From: Alphaproteobacteria bacterium
GTDB taxonomy: Bacteria > Pseudomonadota > Alphaproteobacteria > Bin95
Direction of reading: 5' to 3'
Assembly (NCBI GenBank): GCA_022822125.1
Contig: JAJECF010000014.1
Span: 1 to 64,000 of the forward strand
Length of the DNA stretch: 64,000 bases
The position numbers and the translations under genes were made by a program. A model generated the notes under the pieces. The model made no database searches and was not told the origin of the DNA. It saw only the letters and a list, made by a program, of their open reading frames with translations. Shown piece by piece: positions 40,808 to 50,174 of this stretch (position 1 is the stretch's first letter; each line of letters begins with the position of its first letter).

Positions 40808-41569
40808 TTACCGGCCGCCTGTGACGTCAAGCGTCGTGCCGCTCACATAGGCGGCCTTCTCCGACATCAACCACGACGCCGCTTCAGCCACTTCCTCGAC
40901 AGTGCCGAGCCGGCCCATCGGCACCCCTGTCAGCAGCTTCTCGATATCGCGTCCCTCGGCCATGTCGGTCGGAATGAGCCCCGGTGCCAGCGTGTTAACC
41001 CGTACGCCCTCAGTCCCGAGTTCGCGCGCGAGCCCGATGGTCAGCGAGGCAATCGCCCCCTTGGTCGCTGCATAAGCAACCAGTTCGCCCGGATTGCCCA
41101 GCCGGAAGGCCGGCGAGCCCATGTTGACGATGACGCCGCCGACTCCGCCGCGCGAGCGCATCATGCGCCGGGCCGCCTCGCGCGCGACCAGCATGGCGCC
41201 CGTGACATTGATCGAAACGACACGCGCCATCGCCATGTCGTCGATATCGGTGAAGTTGCCGAGCGGGGAAGCGATGCCGGCATTGTTCACCAGCCCTTCC
41301 AGACGCGGCATTTCCCTGTCGATGTCGGCGAACAGGCGGCGCACATCGTTCACGTCGGACACATCGGCCCGAATCGTGCGAACCCTGCCTCCGGCCTTCC
41401 GGATACGGTCGGCAGTCTCATCGGCCGCAGCCGCGCGAGCGGCATAGTTCAGAGCGACCGACCAACCGTCGCGGGCAAGTCGATCGGCGATTGCCGCGCC
41501 GATGCCCCGGCTTCCGCCGGTGACGAGCACCGTCCGTTCCGCCGATCCATCGAAAGTCATAGGAGACAT
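40808..41569 (-). CDS. SDR family oxidoreductase
   Basis: A 253-residue classical short-chain dehydrogenase. It has the cofactor motif TGGSRGIG, NNAG at about residue 95, the active-site Tyr-x-x-x-Lys as YAATKGA, and a C-terminal SGTTLDVTGG. It is close to FabG/3-oxoacyl-ACP reductase-like and sugar SDRs; the substrate is unknown. The ATG at 41569 follows AAAGGATA; the longer reading to 41878 overlaps the 3-hydroxyisobutyrate dehydrogenase gene in another frame. It sits between that gene (74-base gap) and the amidinotransferase gene (25 bases). Confidence 0.9.
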   Translation of the reverse strand: MSPMTFDGSAERTVLVTGGSRGIGAAIADRLARDGWSVALNYAARAAAADETADRIRKAGGRVRTIRADVSDVNDVRRLFADIDREMPRLEGLVNNAGIASPLGNFTDIDDMAMARVVSINVTGAMLVAREAARRMMRSRGGVGGVIVNMGSPAFRLGNPGELVAYAATKGAIASLTIGLARELGTEGVRVNTLAPGLIPTDMAEGRDIEKLLTGVPMGRLGTVEEVAEAASWLMSEKAAYVSGTTLDVTGGR

Positions 41570-41643
41570 TATCCTTTCGTCCTCGCCCTTTACTGTTCGA
41601 GCAGCGGCGGTTCGAGCAGGCTTTACCGCAGCGGACCCGCTGT

Positions 41644-42534
41644 CTAGCGGCGGACCCGAACCATCTCGATGATCGAGGAGAAATCGCGCGGACCGTTGCC
41701 GCCGGCCACATGGAGGGCCATCAGCGCCTCCGCGAGCGCGCCCATCGGCGTGCCGGTGCCGCTCTTCATGGCGGCGTCTCTCGCGAGCCTCAGGTCCTTG
41801 ACCATCATGTCGGCGGTGAACCCGGGCTGGAAGCCGTTGTTCGCCGGCGAGGCCGGGACCGGGCCGGGCACCGGGCAATAGCCGGTCACCGCCCAGCTCT
41901 GGCCGGAAGAGTTGGCGACCACATCGAACAGGATCTGCCGGTCAAGCCCCAGATTGTCGGCGAGCGTGAAGCCCTCGGCGACGCCCAGCATGTTGATCGC
42001 CAGCATCATGTTGTTGCAGACCTTCGCCGCCTGGCCGTTGCCGGCCGGGCCGCAATGGACGATCCGCGCGCCCATATGCTCCAGGATCGGCTTCGCCTTT
42101 TCGAACGCCGCCTCCGGCCCGCCGACCATGAAGGTGAGCGTGCCGGCAATGGCCCCGCCCGTGCCGCCCGAAACCGGCGCATCGACCATCTCCAGGCCCC
42201 GCTCCGCGGCGGCAGTCGCCACATCGCGCGCCGTCGCTACATCGATGGTCGAGCAGTCGATCAGCAGGGTTCCCGGCGCCACCGCAGACAGAACCTCGCC
42301 CGCGCCGAGATAGACCTCGCGCACTTCCGGCCCCGCCGGGACCATGGTTACGACCGCGTCCGCGCCCTCGACCGCCGCCGCCGCCGAGGCCGCCTGAGAA
42401 GCGCCCGCCTCGACGATGCCGGCGAGCGCCGCCTCCACCGGATCGTAGGCCATCACGGCATGCTGGGCCTTCATCAGGTTCCGGGCCATGGGGCCGCCCA
42501 TATTGCCGACCCCGATAAATGCAATCCGCGCCAT
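41644..42534 (-). CDS. mmsB: 3-hydroxyisobutyrate dehydrogenase
   Basis: MmsB oxidises 3-hydroxyisobutyrate to methylmalonate semialdehyde in valine catabolism. The 296-residue beta-hydroxyacid dehydrogenase has FIGVGNMGGPMARNL at the N-terminus, the substrate-binding DAPVSGGTGGA, and the catalytic-lysine segment GNGQAAKVCNNM. The C-terminal half carries the family's MMVKDLRLA stretch. It follows the CoA hydrolase gene by 12 bases, which supports the substrate assignment over related tartronate-semialdehyde reductases. Confidence 0.93.
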   Translation of the reverse strand: MARIAFIGVGNMGGPMARNLMKAQHAVMAYDPVEAALAGIVEAGASQAASAAAAVEGADAVVTMVPAGPEVREVYLGAGEVLSAVAPGTLLIDCSTIDVATARDVATAAAERGLEMVDAPVSGGTGGAIAGTLTFMVGGPEAAFEKAKPILEHMGARIVHCGPAGNGQAAKVCNNMMLAINMLGVAEGFTLADNLGLDRQILFDVVANSSGQSWAVTGYCPVPGPVPASPANNGFQPGFTADMMVKDLRLARDAAMKSGTGTPMGALAEALMALHVAGGNGPRDFSSIIEMVRVRR

Positions 42535-42546
42535 TGCGTCAGTTCC

Positions 42547-43638
42547 TCATGTCGCTGCGTAGCGGCGAACGGGATTGTCGAACGCCAATTCCTCGTCCGC
42601 CGGGGAGAAATAGCCTGCGATCGCCTCCGCCGTCACCTCGGAAAGCGCCGCCGGTCGCCAGGCCGGACGGTTGTCCTTGTCGAGGATGAGCGCGCGGACG
42701 CCCTCGAAGAAATCGTGGCCCCGCATGAAGGCCTGCGACATCCGGTATTCCAGCGCAAGCGCGGCGTCGAAATCGAGGCTTCCGCCGCGCCGATATTGCT
42801 CGAACGCAACCTTGAGCGAGGTCGGCGCCTTGGCCAGCATGGCCTTGCGGGTCTTCTCCGCCCATTCGCCGCCCTCTCCTTCCAGCGCCTCCAGCACCGC
42901 TTCCACCGACGCCTGCGAAAAGCAGCGCTCCATCGCCGCGCGCACCTGCGCGATCGGCGGCGGGCCGGGATTTTCGGAGAAGCGGTCCAGAACCGCACTC
43001 ACCTCGGCGTGATTGACCTCGATATCCTCGCCGTCGAGCGGCGCGGCAGCGAGCGCGGCCTTCAACTCCTCCAGCCGCGCGCTCGGCACATAATGGGTCG
43101 CGACGCCGGCGTGGTAGCTGTCGGCCCCGCCCAGCCGGGCGCCCGTGAGCGCGAGATAGAGCCCGAGCCGGCCCGGCAGGCGGGGCAGGAACCATGTCGC
43201 GCCGACATCGGGAAAGAAACCGATGCCGGTTTCCGGCATGGCGAACACCGTGCGTTCCGTGGCCACGCGGTGCGAGCCCAGCACGGATACGCCAACGCCG
43301 CCGCCCATGGCGATGCCGTCGATCAGCGCGACATAGGGCTTCGGATAGTGGAAGACGCGCCAGTCGAGGATGTATTCGTCCCAGAAGAACGCGCTTGTAT
43401 AGGGGTCGCCCGTCCGGCCCGCCTCGCAGAGCCTCTGGATGTCGCCGCCGGCAGCGAAGGCGCGTTCGCCCGCCCCTTCCACCACCACAGCGCGGACCGC
43501 ATCCTCCTCCGCCCAGGACAGCAATTGGCGGTCCAGCGCGTCCACCATCTCAAGGGTGAGCGCATTCAGCGCCTTCGGGCGGTTCAGCAGAACGAGGCCG
43601 AGGCCGCCCGTGCGGTCGAACAATATGTCGTCTGTCAT
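42547..43638 (-). CDS. 3-hydroxyisobutyryl-CoA hydrolase
   Basis: A 363-residue crotonase-superfamily enzyme releasing 3-hydroxyisobutyrate from its CoA ester in valine breakdown. Seen are [14 protein letters not shown], the oxyanion-hole segments [11 protein letters not shown] and [13 protein letters not shown], and the catalytic region [17 protein letters not shown] with the Glu and Asp of hydrolases. A C-terminal domain of about 120 residues, which simple enoyl-CoA hydratases lack, is present. The ATG at 43638 overlaps the acyl-CoA dehydrogenase stop (ATGA); a longer frame to 43833 is inside that gene. Confidence 0.92.
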   Translation of the reverse strand: MTDDILFDRTGGLGLVLLNRPKALNALTLEMVDALDRQLLSWAEEDAVRAVVVEGAGERAFAAGGDIQRLCEAGRTGDPYTSAFFWDEYILDWRVFHYPKPYVALIDGIAMGGGVGVSVLGSHRVATERTVFAMPETGIGFFPDVGATWFLPRLPGRLGLYLALTGARLGGADSYHAGVATHYVPSARLEELKAALAAAPLDGEDIEVNHAEVSAVLDRFSENPGPPPIAQVRAAMERCFSQASVEAVLEALEGEGGEWAEKTRKAMLAKAPTSLKVAFEQYRRGGSLDFDAALALEYRMSQAFMRGHDFFEGVRALILDKDNRPAWRPAALSEVTAEAIAGYFSPADEELAFDNPVRRYAAT

Positions 43639-44774
43639 CGCTCCAGCAGCTTGCGCGCAATAATCAGGCGCATGATCTCGTTGGCGCCTTCGAGAATCTG
43701 GTGGACCCGCGTATCGCGCACAAAACGCTCCAGCGGATAATCCTTCAGATAGCCGTAGCCGCCGTGGAGTTGCAGCGCCGTATTGCAGATCTCGAAACCC
43801 GCATCCGTGGCGAACCGCTTCGCCATGGCGCAATGGCGGGTGGCGTCCGGGTCTCCGGCATCAAGCGCCGCCGCCGCCCGGTGGGTCATCAGGCGCGCGG
43901 CGTCCAGATCGGTCGCCATATCCGCCAGCTTGAACTGAAGCGCCTGGAAATCAGCGAGCGGCCGCCCGAAGGCCTTGCGTTCCCTCATATGGCCGATGGC
44001 CGCCTCCATCGAGGCCCGCGCCGCGCCGATGGAGCAGGCGGCGATGTTGATCCGGCCCCCGTCCAGGCCCGCCATGGCGATCCGGAAGCCATCGCCCTCC
44101 CTGCCCACCCGGTTCGCTGCGGGCACCCGGCAGTCGTCGAACAGCACCATGGCCGTCGGCTGCGAGTTCCAGCCGAGCTTCTTTTCCTGCGCGCCGTAGG
44201 AGAGGCCCGGCGCCCCCGCCTCCACAGCGAGGCAGGTGATGCCGTTCGGCCCCTCGCCGCCGGTGCGCACCATGCAGACGATGATGTCGGTCTCCGACGC
44301 CCCGGAGATGAAGGCCTTGGAGCCGTTCAGGATATAATCGTCCCCGTCGCGCTCGGCGCGGGTGGCAAGTGCGGCTGCGTCCGACCCGGAGCCGGGTTCT
44401 GTCAGGGCGTAGCTTGCCAGGGACTGCATCGAGCAAAGACCGGGCAACAGGCGTTCGCGCAGCACGTCATCGCCGAAGCGGTCGATCATCCAGGCGGCCA
44501 TATTATGGATCGAGATATAGGCCGCGGTGGAGGTGCAGCCGGCTGCCAGTTCCTCGAACACGATAGCGGCGTCGGTTCGCGAGAGGCCCGAACCGCCGAC
44601 CTCCTCGCGCACATAGAGCCCGCCGAAGCCGAGCGCCGCTGCCTCGCGCAGTTCGGCCTTGGGAAAAATGCACTCCGCATCCCAGCGCGCAGCATTCGGC
44701 GCGAACACTTCTTCGGAGAAGCGGCGGGCCGCCTCCTGGAACGCGCGTTGGTCTTCGGAAAGCGCAAAATCCAT
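43635..44774 (-). CDS. Acyl-CoA dehydrogenase, probably isobutyryl-CoA specific
   Basis: A 379-residue FAD-dependent acyl-CoA dehydrogenase. It has the flavin segment [21 protein letters not shown], the middle beta domain with KLGWNSQPT, and the C-terminal signature [19 protein letters not shown] followed by [10 protein letters not shown]. The catalytic base position and the neighbouring CoA hydrolase and hydroxyisobutyrate dehydrogenase match the ACAD8-type enzyme of valine catabolism. The ATG at 44774 lies ten bases from the prmC stop. No mmsA, electron-transfer flavoprotein or transaminase gene is in the window. Confidence 0.92.
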   Translation of the reverse strand: MDFALSEDQRAFQEAARRFSEEVFAPNAARWDAECIFPKAELREAAALGFGGLYVREEVGGSGLSRTDAAIVFEELAAGCTSTAAYISIHNMAAWMIDRFGDDVLRERLLPGLCSMQSLASYALTEPGSGSDAAALATRAERDGDDYILNGSKAFISGASETDIIVCMVRTGGEGPNGITCLAVEAGAPGLSYGAQEKKLGWNSQPTAMVLFDDCRVPAANRVGREGDGFRIAMAGLDGGRINIAACSIGAARASMEAAIGHMRERKAFGRPLADFQALQFKLADMATDLDAARLMTHRAAAALDAGDPDATRHCAMAKRFATDAGFEICNTALQLHGGYGYLKDYPLERFVRDTRVHQILEGANEIMRLIIARKLLER

Positions 44775-44784
44775 GGTCAGCCGA

Positions 44785-45600
44785 TCATAGCTGCGTTCGG
44801 AGGACCATGGCACGGGGAATCCCGCCGAGGTCCGCGCGAATGTCCTCCACTCGAAATCCCTCCGTTCCGGCAAGCGCGGCAACGGCCTCCGCCTGCCCGA
44901 ACCCCAACTCCAGCACCGCGGCCGCGCCGGGAGACAAAAGGCGCGGGAGGTCGCGGAGAATGGCGCGGTAGGCGTCGAGCCCGTCCGCCCCGCCGTCGAG
45001 CGCAAGGCGTGGATCGTGGTCCCGGACCTCCGGCATCAGCGCCTCGATCTCCGCACTCGGGATGTAGGGCGGGTTCGACACCGCGAGGTCGAATCGTCCC
45101 CTCACTGCAGCGCCCCAATCCCCTGCCGCGACAACCGCCGGCAGACCTTCCAGGTTCCGGCGGGCCGCCCGGCAGGCGCCCGGCGAACGGTCGATGCCGA
45201 GCCCCCGGGCCCCCGGCCGCTCCGCCAGCAATGCCGCCAGCAGGCAGCCGCTGCCCGTGCCGAGGTCTAGTACGCTGCGAAAGGACGGCGCGGCCGCCAG
45301 TGCCGCCTCGACCACGGTTTCGCTGTCGGGGCGCGGGTCGAAAACCTCCGGCGTCAACAGGAAGTCGCGGCTCCAGAACTCCCGCCGGCCGACGATACGG
45401 GACAGGGGTTCGCGGGCCGCGCGGCGGGCCGCCAGGGCTTCCAGACCGGAATGCAGGCCGTTCGGCCAGTCCGCGAGCGAGCCTTCTCCGCCGGCCTCGG
45501 CCTGAAGCAGCCGAAGCTCGCGACGGGGCTCGGCGACTCCTGCTGCCGAAAGCCGCTCCGCCATCACCGCCAGCCGGGTTTTCACACGCGCAGCGCTCAC
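44785..45600 (-). CDS. prmC: Release factor glutamine methyltransferase
   Basis: PrmC methylates the glutamine of the GGQ motif in release factors, increasing termination efficiency. The 271-residue protein has a helical N-terminal domain, the SAM motif [16 protein letters not shown], and the catalytic NPPY in [15 protein letters not shown]. Its start overlaps the prfA stop by four bases, the usual pairing of the enzyme with its substrate gene. Confidence 0.95.
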   Translation of the reverse strand: MSAARVKTRLAVMAERLSAAGVAEPRRELRLLQAEAGGEGSLADWPNGLHSGLEALAARRAAREPLSRIVGRREFWSRDFLLTPEVFDPRPDSETVVEAALAAAPSFRSVLDLGTGSGCLLAALLAERPGARGLGIDRSPGACRAARRNLEGLPAVVAAGDWGAAVRGRFDLAVSNPPYIPSAEIEALMPEVRDHDPRLALDGGADGLDAYRAILRDLPRLLSPGAAAVLELGFGQAEAVAALAGTEGFRVEDIRADLGGIPRAMVLRTQL

Positions 45601-46655
45601 GACAATTGGGCGATGCGGGCCGCTTCGTCCTCGGCCGCAAGCGCTTCGATGAGCTCGTCCAGTTCGCCCTGGACAACCCGGTCGAGCTTGTAGAGCGTCA
45701 GGTTGATGCGATGGTCGGTCACGCGGCCCTGGGGAAAGTTGTAGGTGCGGATGCGTTGCGAGCGGTCGCCCGTGCCGACCTGGCTGCGCCGCTCCGCCGC
45801 GCGCTCGGCCTCGGCCTGGGCGCGTTCGTGCTCGTAAAGCCGGGCGCGCAGCACCTTCATCGCTCGCGCGCGGTTCTTGTGCTGGGACTTCTCGTCCTGC
45901 TGCTGCACGACGATGCCGGTCGGCAGATGGGTGATCCGCACGGCCGAGTCGGTGGTGTTGACATGCTGCCCGCCGGCGCCCTGCGCGCGGTAGGTATCGA
46001 CCTTAAGGTCCTTCTCGTCGATCTGCACATCGACCTCCTCGGCCTCCGGCAGCACCGCCACCGTGGCGGCCGAGGTGTGGATGCGGCCCTGGCTCTCCGT
46101 CTCCGGCACGCGCTGGACGCGATGCGTGCCGGACTCGTATTTCAGCCGCGCGAACACATCCTTGCCGGCGACTGACATCACCGCCTCCTTGCAGCCGCCG
46201 AGAGGCGTCTGCGAGTGCGAGAGCATCTCCACCTTCCAGCGCCGCATCTCCGCATAGCGGCGGTACATCGCCAGCAGGTCGCCGGCGAACAGCGCCGCCT
46301 CGTCGCCGCCCGTGCCGGCGCGCACCTCGACAATGGCGCTGCGTTCATCCGCCTTGTCGCGCGGCAGCAACAGCAGTTGAAGCGCGCGCTCCGCCGCCGC
46401 CAGCCGGTCGCGCAACCCGGGCAATTCCGCCGCCGCCAGCTCGCCGAGTTCGTCGTCTTCCAGCATCGCTTCGAGATCGGCGGCCTCGCGCTGCAGGCCG
46501 CGGCGCTCCCCGATGGCCGCCGCAACGGTGGAGAGGTCGGAATATTCCTTCGACAAGGCCGCGAGTTCGCCGGATGGCACCTCGCCCGTCGAGAGGCGCG
46601 CGCCGACCTCCTCATGGCGGGCGAGGATGGCGTCGAGCTTGTCGTCGAGGCTCAT
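45597..46655 (-). CDS. prfA: Peptide chain release factor 1
   Basis: RF1 recognises UAA and UAG and triggers peptide release. The 352-residue protein has [18 protein letters not shown], the conserved [15 protein letters not shown], and the catalytic GGQ loop as [15 protein letters not shown], followed by the [11 protein letters not shown] helix. It lies between hisS and prmC, both overlapping by four bases, so translation of the three is coupled. Confidence 0.97.
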   Translation of the reverse strand: MSLDDKLDAILARHEEVGARLSTGEVPSGELAALSKEYSDLSTVAAAIGERRGLQREAADLEAMLEDDELGELAAAELPGLRDRLAAAERALQLLLLPRDKADERSAIVEVRAGTGGDEAALFAGDLLAMYRRYAEMRRWKVEMLSHSQTPLGGCKEAVMSVAGKDVFARLKYESGTHRVQRVPETESQGRIHTSAATVAVLPEAEEVDVQIDEKDLKVDTYRAQGAGGQHVNTTDSAVRITHLPTGIVVQQQDEKSQHKNRARAMKVLRARLYEHERAQAEAERAAERRSQVGTGDRSQRIRTYNFPQGRVTDHRINLTLYKLDRVVQGELDELIEALAAEDEAARIAQLS

Positions 46656-47890
46656 GGCACCAGCGCCGCCGCCAGCCGGTCTATCGGGACCTCCCGCTGC
46701 TCTCCGCTCGTCATGTCGCGAACCGTTGCAACGCCCCTGGCGAGTTCATCGTCGCCCAGCAGCACCGCCGTCCGGGCGCCGGTCCGGTTCGCCTGCTGCA
46801 TGCGGCGCTTGAGGTTTCCGGAAAGGCCGAGATCGACGGCGATGCCGGCCCGCCGCAGCGCGTCGGCGAGGGGCGGCGCCTCCTTTTCGGCCGCCGGCCC
46901 GACCGGCACAAGCGAGACGACCGGCGGCGTTTCGGGATAGTCGGTCGTCAGCATAGCCAGCCGCTCGATACCGCCGGCCCAGCCTATGCCCGGCGTCGGA
47001 GGCCCCCCCATCGTCGAGATCAGGCCGTCATAGCGCCCGCCGGCTATGACCGCGCCCTGGGCGCCGAGGGCGTCGGTGGTGAACTCGAAGGCCGTGTGCC
47101 CGTAATAGTCGAGCCCCCGCACGAGGCGCGGATTGCGGACATAGGCAATGCCGAGCGCGTCCAGCCCTTCGCAAACCTCGGCGAAGAAGTCCGCTGAGAG
47201 CGCATTCAGATAATCGTCGAAACGGGGCGCATCCGCGGAGACGGCCCTGTCGCGCCCGTCTTTCGAATCGAGCAGGCGCAGCGGATTGCGCCGCAAGCGG
47301 CTCCGCCCCTCCTCGGAAAGCTCCGGCTCGCGGCGGGTGAAATACTCCACCAGCGCCTCGCGATACGCCGTCCGGCTTTCGGGGTCGCCGAGCGTGTTCA
47401 ACTCCAGGCGCGTAAGGTCCCGGACCCCCAGGGCATCGAGCACGCGCGCGCCCGCCTGGACGACCTCGATATCCGCAGCGGGTCCCGGAACGCCTAGCAC
47501 TTCGATGCCGATCTGGTGGAACTGGCGCAGTCTTCCCTTTTGCGGGCGCTCGTGGCGGAACATCGGCCCGCTGTAAAAGTATTTCAGCGGCAATTGCTGC
47601 TGGAGATTGCCGGAAATGAACGCCCGCGCCACGCCGGCAGTGTTCTCCGGACGCAGCGTCAGGCTGTCGCCGCCCTTGTCGGCGAAGGTGTACATCTCCT
47701 TCGTTACGACATCGGAGGTTTCGCCCAGAGTGCGCGCAAAGACTTCCGTGAATTCGAAGACCGGCGTCGCCACGCTTCGATAGTTGAACAGCGCCGTTAC
47801 GCGCCGCGCCGTTTCCTCGACATGGCGATGGCGCGCCCAGGCTTCGGGCAGTAGATCCTGGGTGCCGCGAACGGCACGAAGCTTCGCCAT
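46652..47890 (-). CDS. hisS: Histidyl-tRNA synthetase
   Basis: HisS charges tRNA-His. The 412-residue class II synthetase has the N-terminal [10 protein letters not shown], motif 2 ([20 protein letters not shown]), the histidine-specific loop [15 protein letters not shown], motif 3 near GGIERLAML, and a C-terminal anticodon-binding domain. The ATG at 47890 shares its A with the ispG stop (TGATG). The open frame continues to 48184 inside ispG but has no ribosome site. Confidence 0.96.
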   Translation of the reverse strand: MAKLRAVRGTQDLLPEAWARHRHVEETARRVTALFNYRSVATPVFEFTEVFARTLGETSDVVTKEMYTFADKGGDSLTLRPENTAGVARAFISGNLQQQLPLKYFYSGPMFRHERPQKGRLRQFHQIGIEVLGVPGPAADIEVVQAGARVLDALGVRDLTRLELNTLGDPESRTAYREALVEYFTRREPELSEEGRSRLRRNPLRLLDSKDGRDRAVSADAPRFDDYLNALSADFFAEVCEGLDALGIAYVRNPRLVRGLDYYGHTAFEFTTDALGAQGAVIAGGRYDGLISTMGGPPTPGIGWAGGIERLAMLTTDYPETPPVVSLVPVGPAAEKEAPPLADALRRAGIAVDLGLSGNLKRRMQQANRTGARTAVLLGDDELARGVATVRDMTSGEQREVPIDRLAAALVP

Positions 47891-49005
47891 CAGGCCGCCT
47901 CTTGCGCCTGTTCGGCTTCGATTTCCCGGGCCTTTTCCTCGATGAGCCCGACGAGATGATCCACGATATCCGTGTTCTGTATGCGGTGGTGCGGCAGGCC
48001 GGCCACATAAACCATATGCGTGCCCTTGCCGCCGCCGGTGATGCCGATATCCGTTTCGCGCGCTTCGCCCGGCCCGTTGACGACGCAGCCGATGACCGAA
48101 ACCGTCATCGGCGTCGTGATATGGGCGAGACGCTCTTCCAGCACGGCCACCGTCTCGATGACCTCGAATTGCTGCCGGGCGCATGACGGGCAGGACACGA
48201 TGTTGACGCCGCGGTGACGCAGGCCGAGGGCCTTGAGGATCTCGAAACCGGCGCGCACCTCCTCATCCGGGTCCGCTGACAGCGACACCCGCAGCGTGTC
48301 GCCGATTCCCGCCCATAGCAGCGAACCGAGGCCGATGGCCGACTTGACCGTCCCGGTGCGCAGGCCGCCCGCTTCGGTGATGCCGATATGCAAGGGATAG
48401 TCGCAGGCTTCCGCAAGCCCGTGATAGGCCGCCGTCGCCAGGAAGATATCGGAGGCCTTGACGCTAATTTTGAACTCGAGGAAGTCGTTGTCTTCCAGGA
48501 TGCGGGCATGTTCGAGCGCGCTTTCGACCAGCGCTTCCGGACAGGGTTCGCCGTATTTTTCGAGCAGGTGGCGCTCGAGGCTGCCGGCATTCACACCGAT
48601 CCGCATTGAACAGCCGTGATCCTTGGCCGCCTGCACCACTTCGCGCACGCGCGCCGCGGAGCCGATATTGCCGGGATTGATGCGCAGACAGGCCGCCCCC
48701 GCCTCCGCCGCTTCAATGGCCCGCCGGTAATGGAAGTGGATGTCGGCCACGATGGGAACACCGGCCTCCGGCACGATGTCGGCAAGCGCCGCCGTGCTTT
48801 CCTCGTCCGGGCAGGAGACGCGCACGATATCCGCACCGGCCAGCGCGGCCGAGCGCACTTGCGCGATTGTTGCCGCGACATCGCCGGTGGGCGTGTTGGT
48901 CATGGTCTGGACGCTGATAGGCGCGCCGCCGCCTACCTCGACCGTCCCCACCCGGATTTTCCGGGAGGTCCGGCGATAGATGTCACGATAGGGACGAACG
49001 CTCAT
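47890..49005 (-). CDS. ispG: 4-hydroxy-3-methylbut-2-enyl diphosphate synthase
   Basis: IspG is the penultimate enzyme of the MEP isoprenoid pathway, reducing MEcPP to HMBPP with a 4Fe-4S cluster. The 371-residue protein has [15 protein letters not shown], the TIM-barrel segment [10 protein letters not shown], and cluster cysteines in SCPSCARQ and [12 protein letters not shown]. It has the compact two-domain bacterial form. It is 57 bases after the RodZ-like gene and overlaps hisS by one base. Confidence 0.97.
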   Translation of the reverse strand: MSVRPYRDIYRRTSRKIRVGTVEVGGGAPISVQTMTNTPTGDVAATIAQVRSAALAGADIVRVSCPDEESTAALADIVPEAGVPIVADIHFHYRRAIEAAEAGAACLRINPGNIGSAARVREVVQAAKDHGCSMRIGVNAGSLERHLLEKYGEPCPEALVESALEHARILEDNDFLEFKISVKASDIFLATAAYHGLAEACDYPLHIGITEAGGLRTGTVKSAIGLGSLLWAGIGDTLRVSLSADPDEEVRAGFEILKALGLRHRGVNIVSCPSCARQQFEVIETVAVLEERLAHITTPMTVSVIGCVVNGPGEARETDIGITGGGKGTHMVYVAGLPHHRIQNTDIVDHLVGLIEEKAREIEAEQAQEAA

Positions 49006-49062
49006 GAGTACCTTCCGGACGCCTGTCCTTGCGAGCCCGCTTCCTGCTTCGGAAGGGTCCTG

Positions 49063-50100
49063 TCAGCCTCCGGCCCGGCCTCGCAGCAACAGGTCGCCGT
49101 CAATCGGGACATGGCGCATTACGACGCCGGCCGCGCCGAGAGGCGGAATCCGAACGCCGTCCACTGTGATTTCCAGCCCGCCGGCGTCGCCCACGCTCAG
49201 CGACAGCCCCCGGCCGTTCGGCGCCCGATAGCGCTCGCCGGCGCGCAACATCCGTTCCACCAGCACCTCGCCCGTTTCGAAAGACCGCACCTCGATATAG
49301 GTGGGCCGGACGGCATGGAACACAATCCCCTCGGAAACGGATGCCGCGCCGCTGCGCGTCGTCCGTTCCCGTGCGGAGGCGTCCCCCGGTGCCGGCGCGG
49401 CGATAGCCGGCAGGCCCGAACTAACCCCGGCCGCAACACGGTTTCCGGCATCAGTCGAAGCGGAGGCTGCCCGGTCGACTTCCGGGGCCGGCTCTGGGTC
49501 GAGTTCCGGCCCCGGCGCCCGCAGCAACGGTCCGGGCGTCTCGGCGACGGGCGCAAGCGACGCACGCTCCGCAGGCGCAAGCTCCGTCAACAGCCGGTCG
49601 GGCAAAGCCGCCACGACCCGCTCGTCGCGCAATTGCTCCACGCTGAAATAGTACCAGCCTGCATAGACCGCGATCGCCAACAACACCGAGGCCCCTATCA
49701 GGGCGCCGCCGGGCAGGGACCGGTCGCCCACAGGCAGCGGCGGCAGCGGCGTGTCCGGTCCGGGTCGTGATTCCAGCGCCGCTTCCACCCGGGTCAGCAG
49801 CCGGTCCGGGTCCGCCTCGACATGAATGGCGTAACTGCGAAGAAATGCCCGTGCATAAACAGAATTCGGCAGCGACCGCCAATCGTCGTCTTCAATCGCT
49901 TTAAGATAGGGCAAACGGATACGCAATGCTTGGGAGACATGATTCAGCGTCTCGTGCCGCGACTCCCGCCGGCGCCGCAAAAAGGCACCTACGGTCTCCT
50001 CGTTATGAGGCTCATACACTTCCGACGACGCGCTGCGCCGCCCTTTCGCCCGGATGCGAATTGCGCGCAATCGCGCATGCCATCCATTAGAACTTTGCAT
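49063..50100 (-). CDS. RodZ-like helix-turn-helix membrane protein
   Basis: A 345-residue bitopic protein. An N-terminal Cro/RodZ-type HTH (TVGAFLRRRRESRHETLNHV and the following SVYARAFLRSYA) precedes a single membrane helix at about 132-150 (GALIGASVLLAIAVYAGWYY). A Pro/Ala/Glu-rich linker and a C-terminal DUF4115 beta domain (TYIEVRSFETGEVLVERML) follow. RodZ links MreB to the cell-wall elongation machinery. The first 30 residues are an unusual basic lead; a GTG at 50019 is an alternative start. The position next to ispG is conserved widely. Confidence 0.88.
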   Translation of the reverse strand: MQSSNGWHARLRAIRIRAKGRRSASSEVYEPHNEETVGAFLRRRRESRHETLNHVSQALRIRLPYLKAIEDDDWRSLPNSVYARAFLRSYAIHVEADPDRLLTRVEAALESRPGPDTPLPPLPVGDRSLPGGALIGASVLLAIAVYAGWYYFSVEQLRDERVVAALPDRLLTELAPAERASLAPVAETPGPLLRAPGPELDPEPAPEVDRAASASTDAGNRVAAGVSSGLPAIAAPAPGDASARERTTRSGAASVSEGIVFHAVRPTYIEVRSFETGEVLVERMLRAGERYRAPNGRGLSLSVGDAGGLEITVDGVRIPPLGAAGVVMRHVPIDGDLLLRGRAGG

Positions 50101-50129
50101 CGCCGCGCGAACTTTCTCCCCTTTCTAAA

Positions 50130-50159
50130 AATATGTCAGAGAAACACGCCCAAAATCAA
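50130..50159 (-). promoter_or_regulatory. Candidate promoter for rodZ-ispG-hisS-prfA-prmC
   Basis: On the minus strand TTGATT (50154-50159) and CATATT (50130-50135) are 18 bases apart, in an AT-rich pocket of the 74-base gap between ptsP and the RodZ-like gene. A purine-rich AAAGGGGAGAAAG lies between it and the start codon. Confidence 0.4.
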
Positions 50160-50174
50160 GCGCGAAATCCACCT

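Noticed and set aside
46652..48184. HisS with a 98-residue N-terminal extension
   Set aside because: The extension is an out-of-frame reading of ispG; the HisS family starts at [12 protein letters not shown], at 47890.
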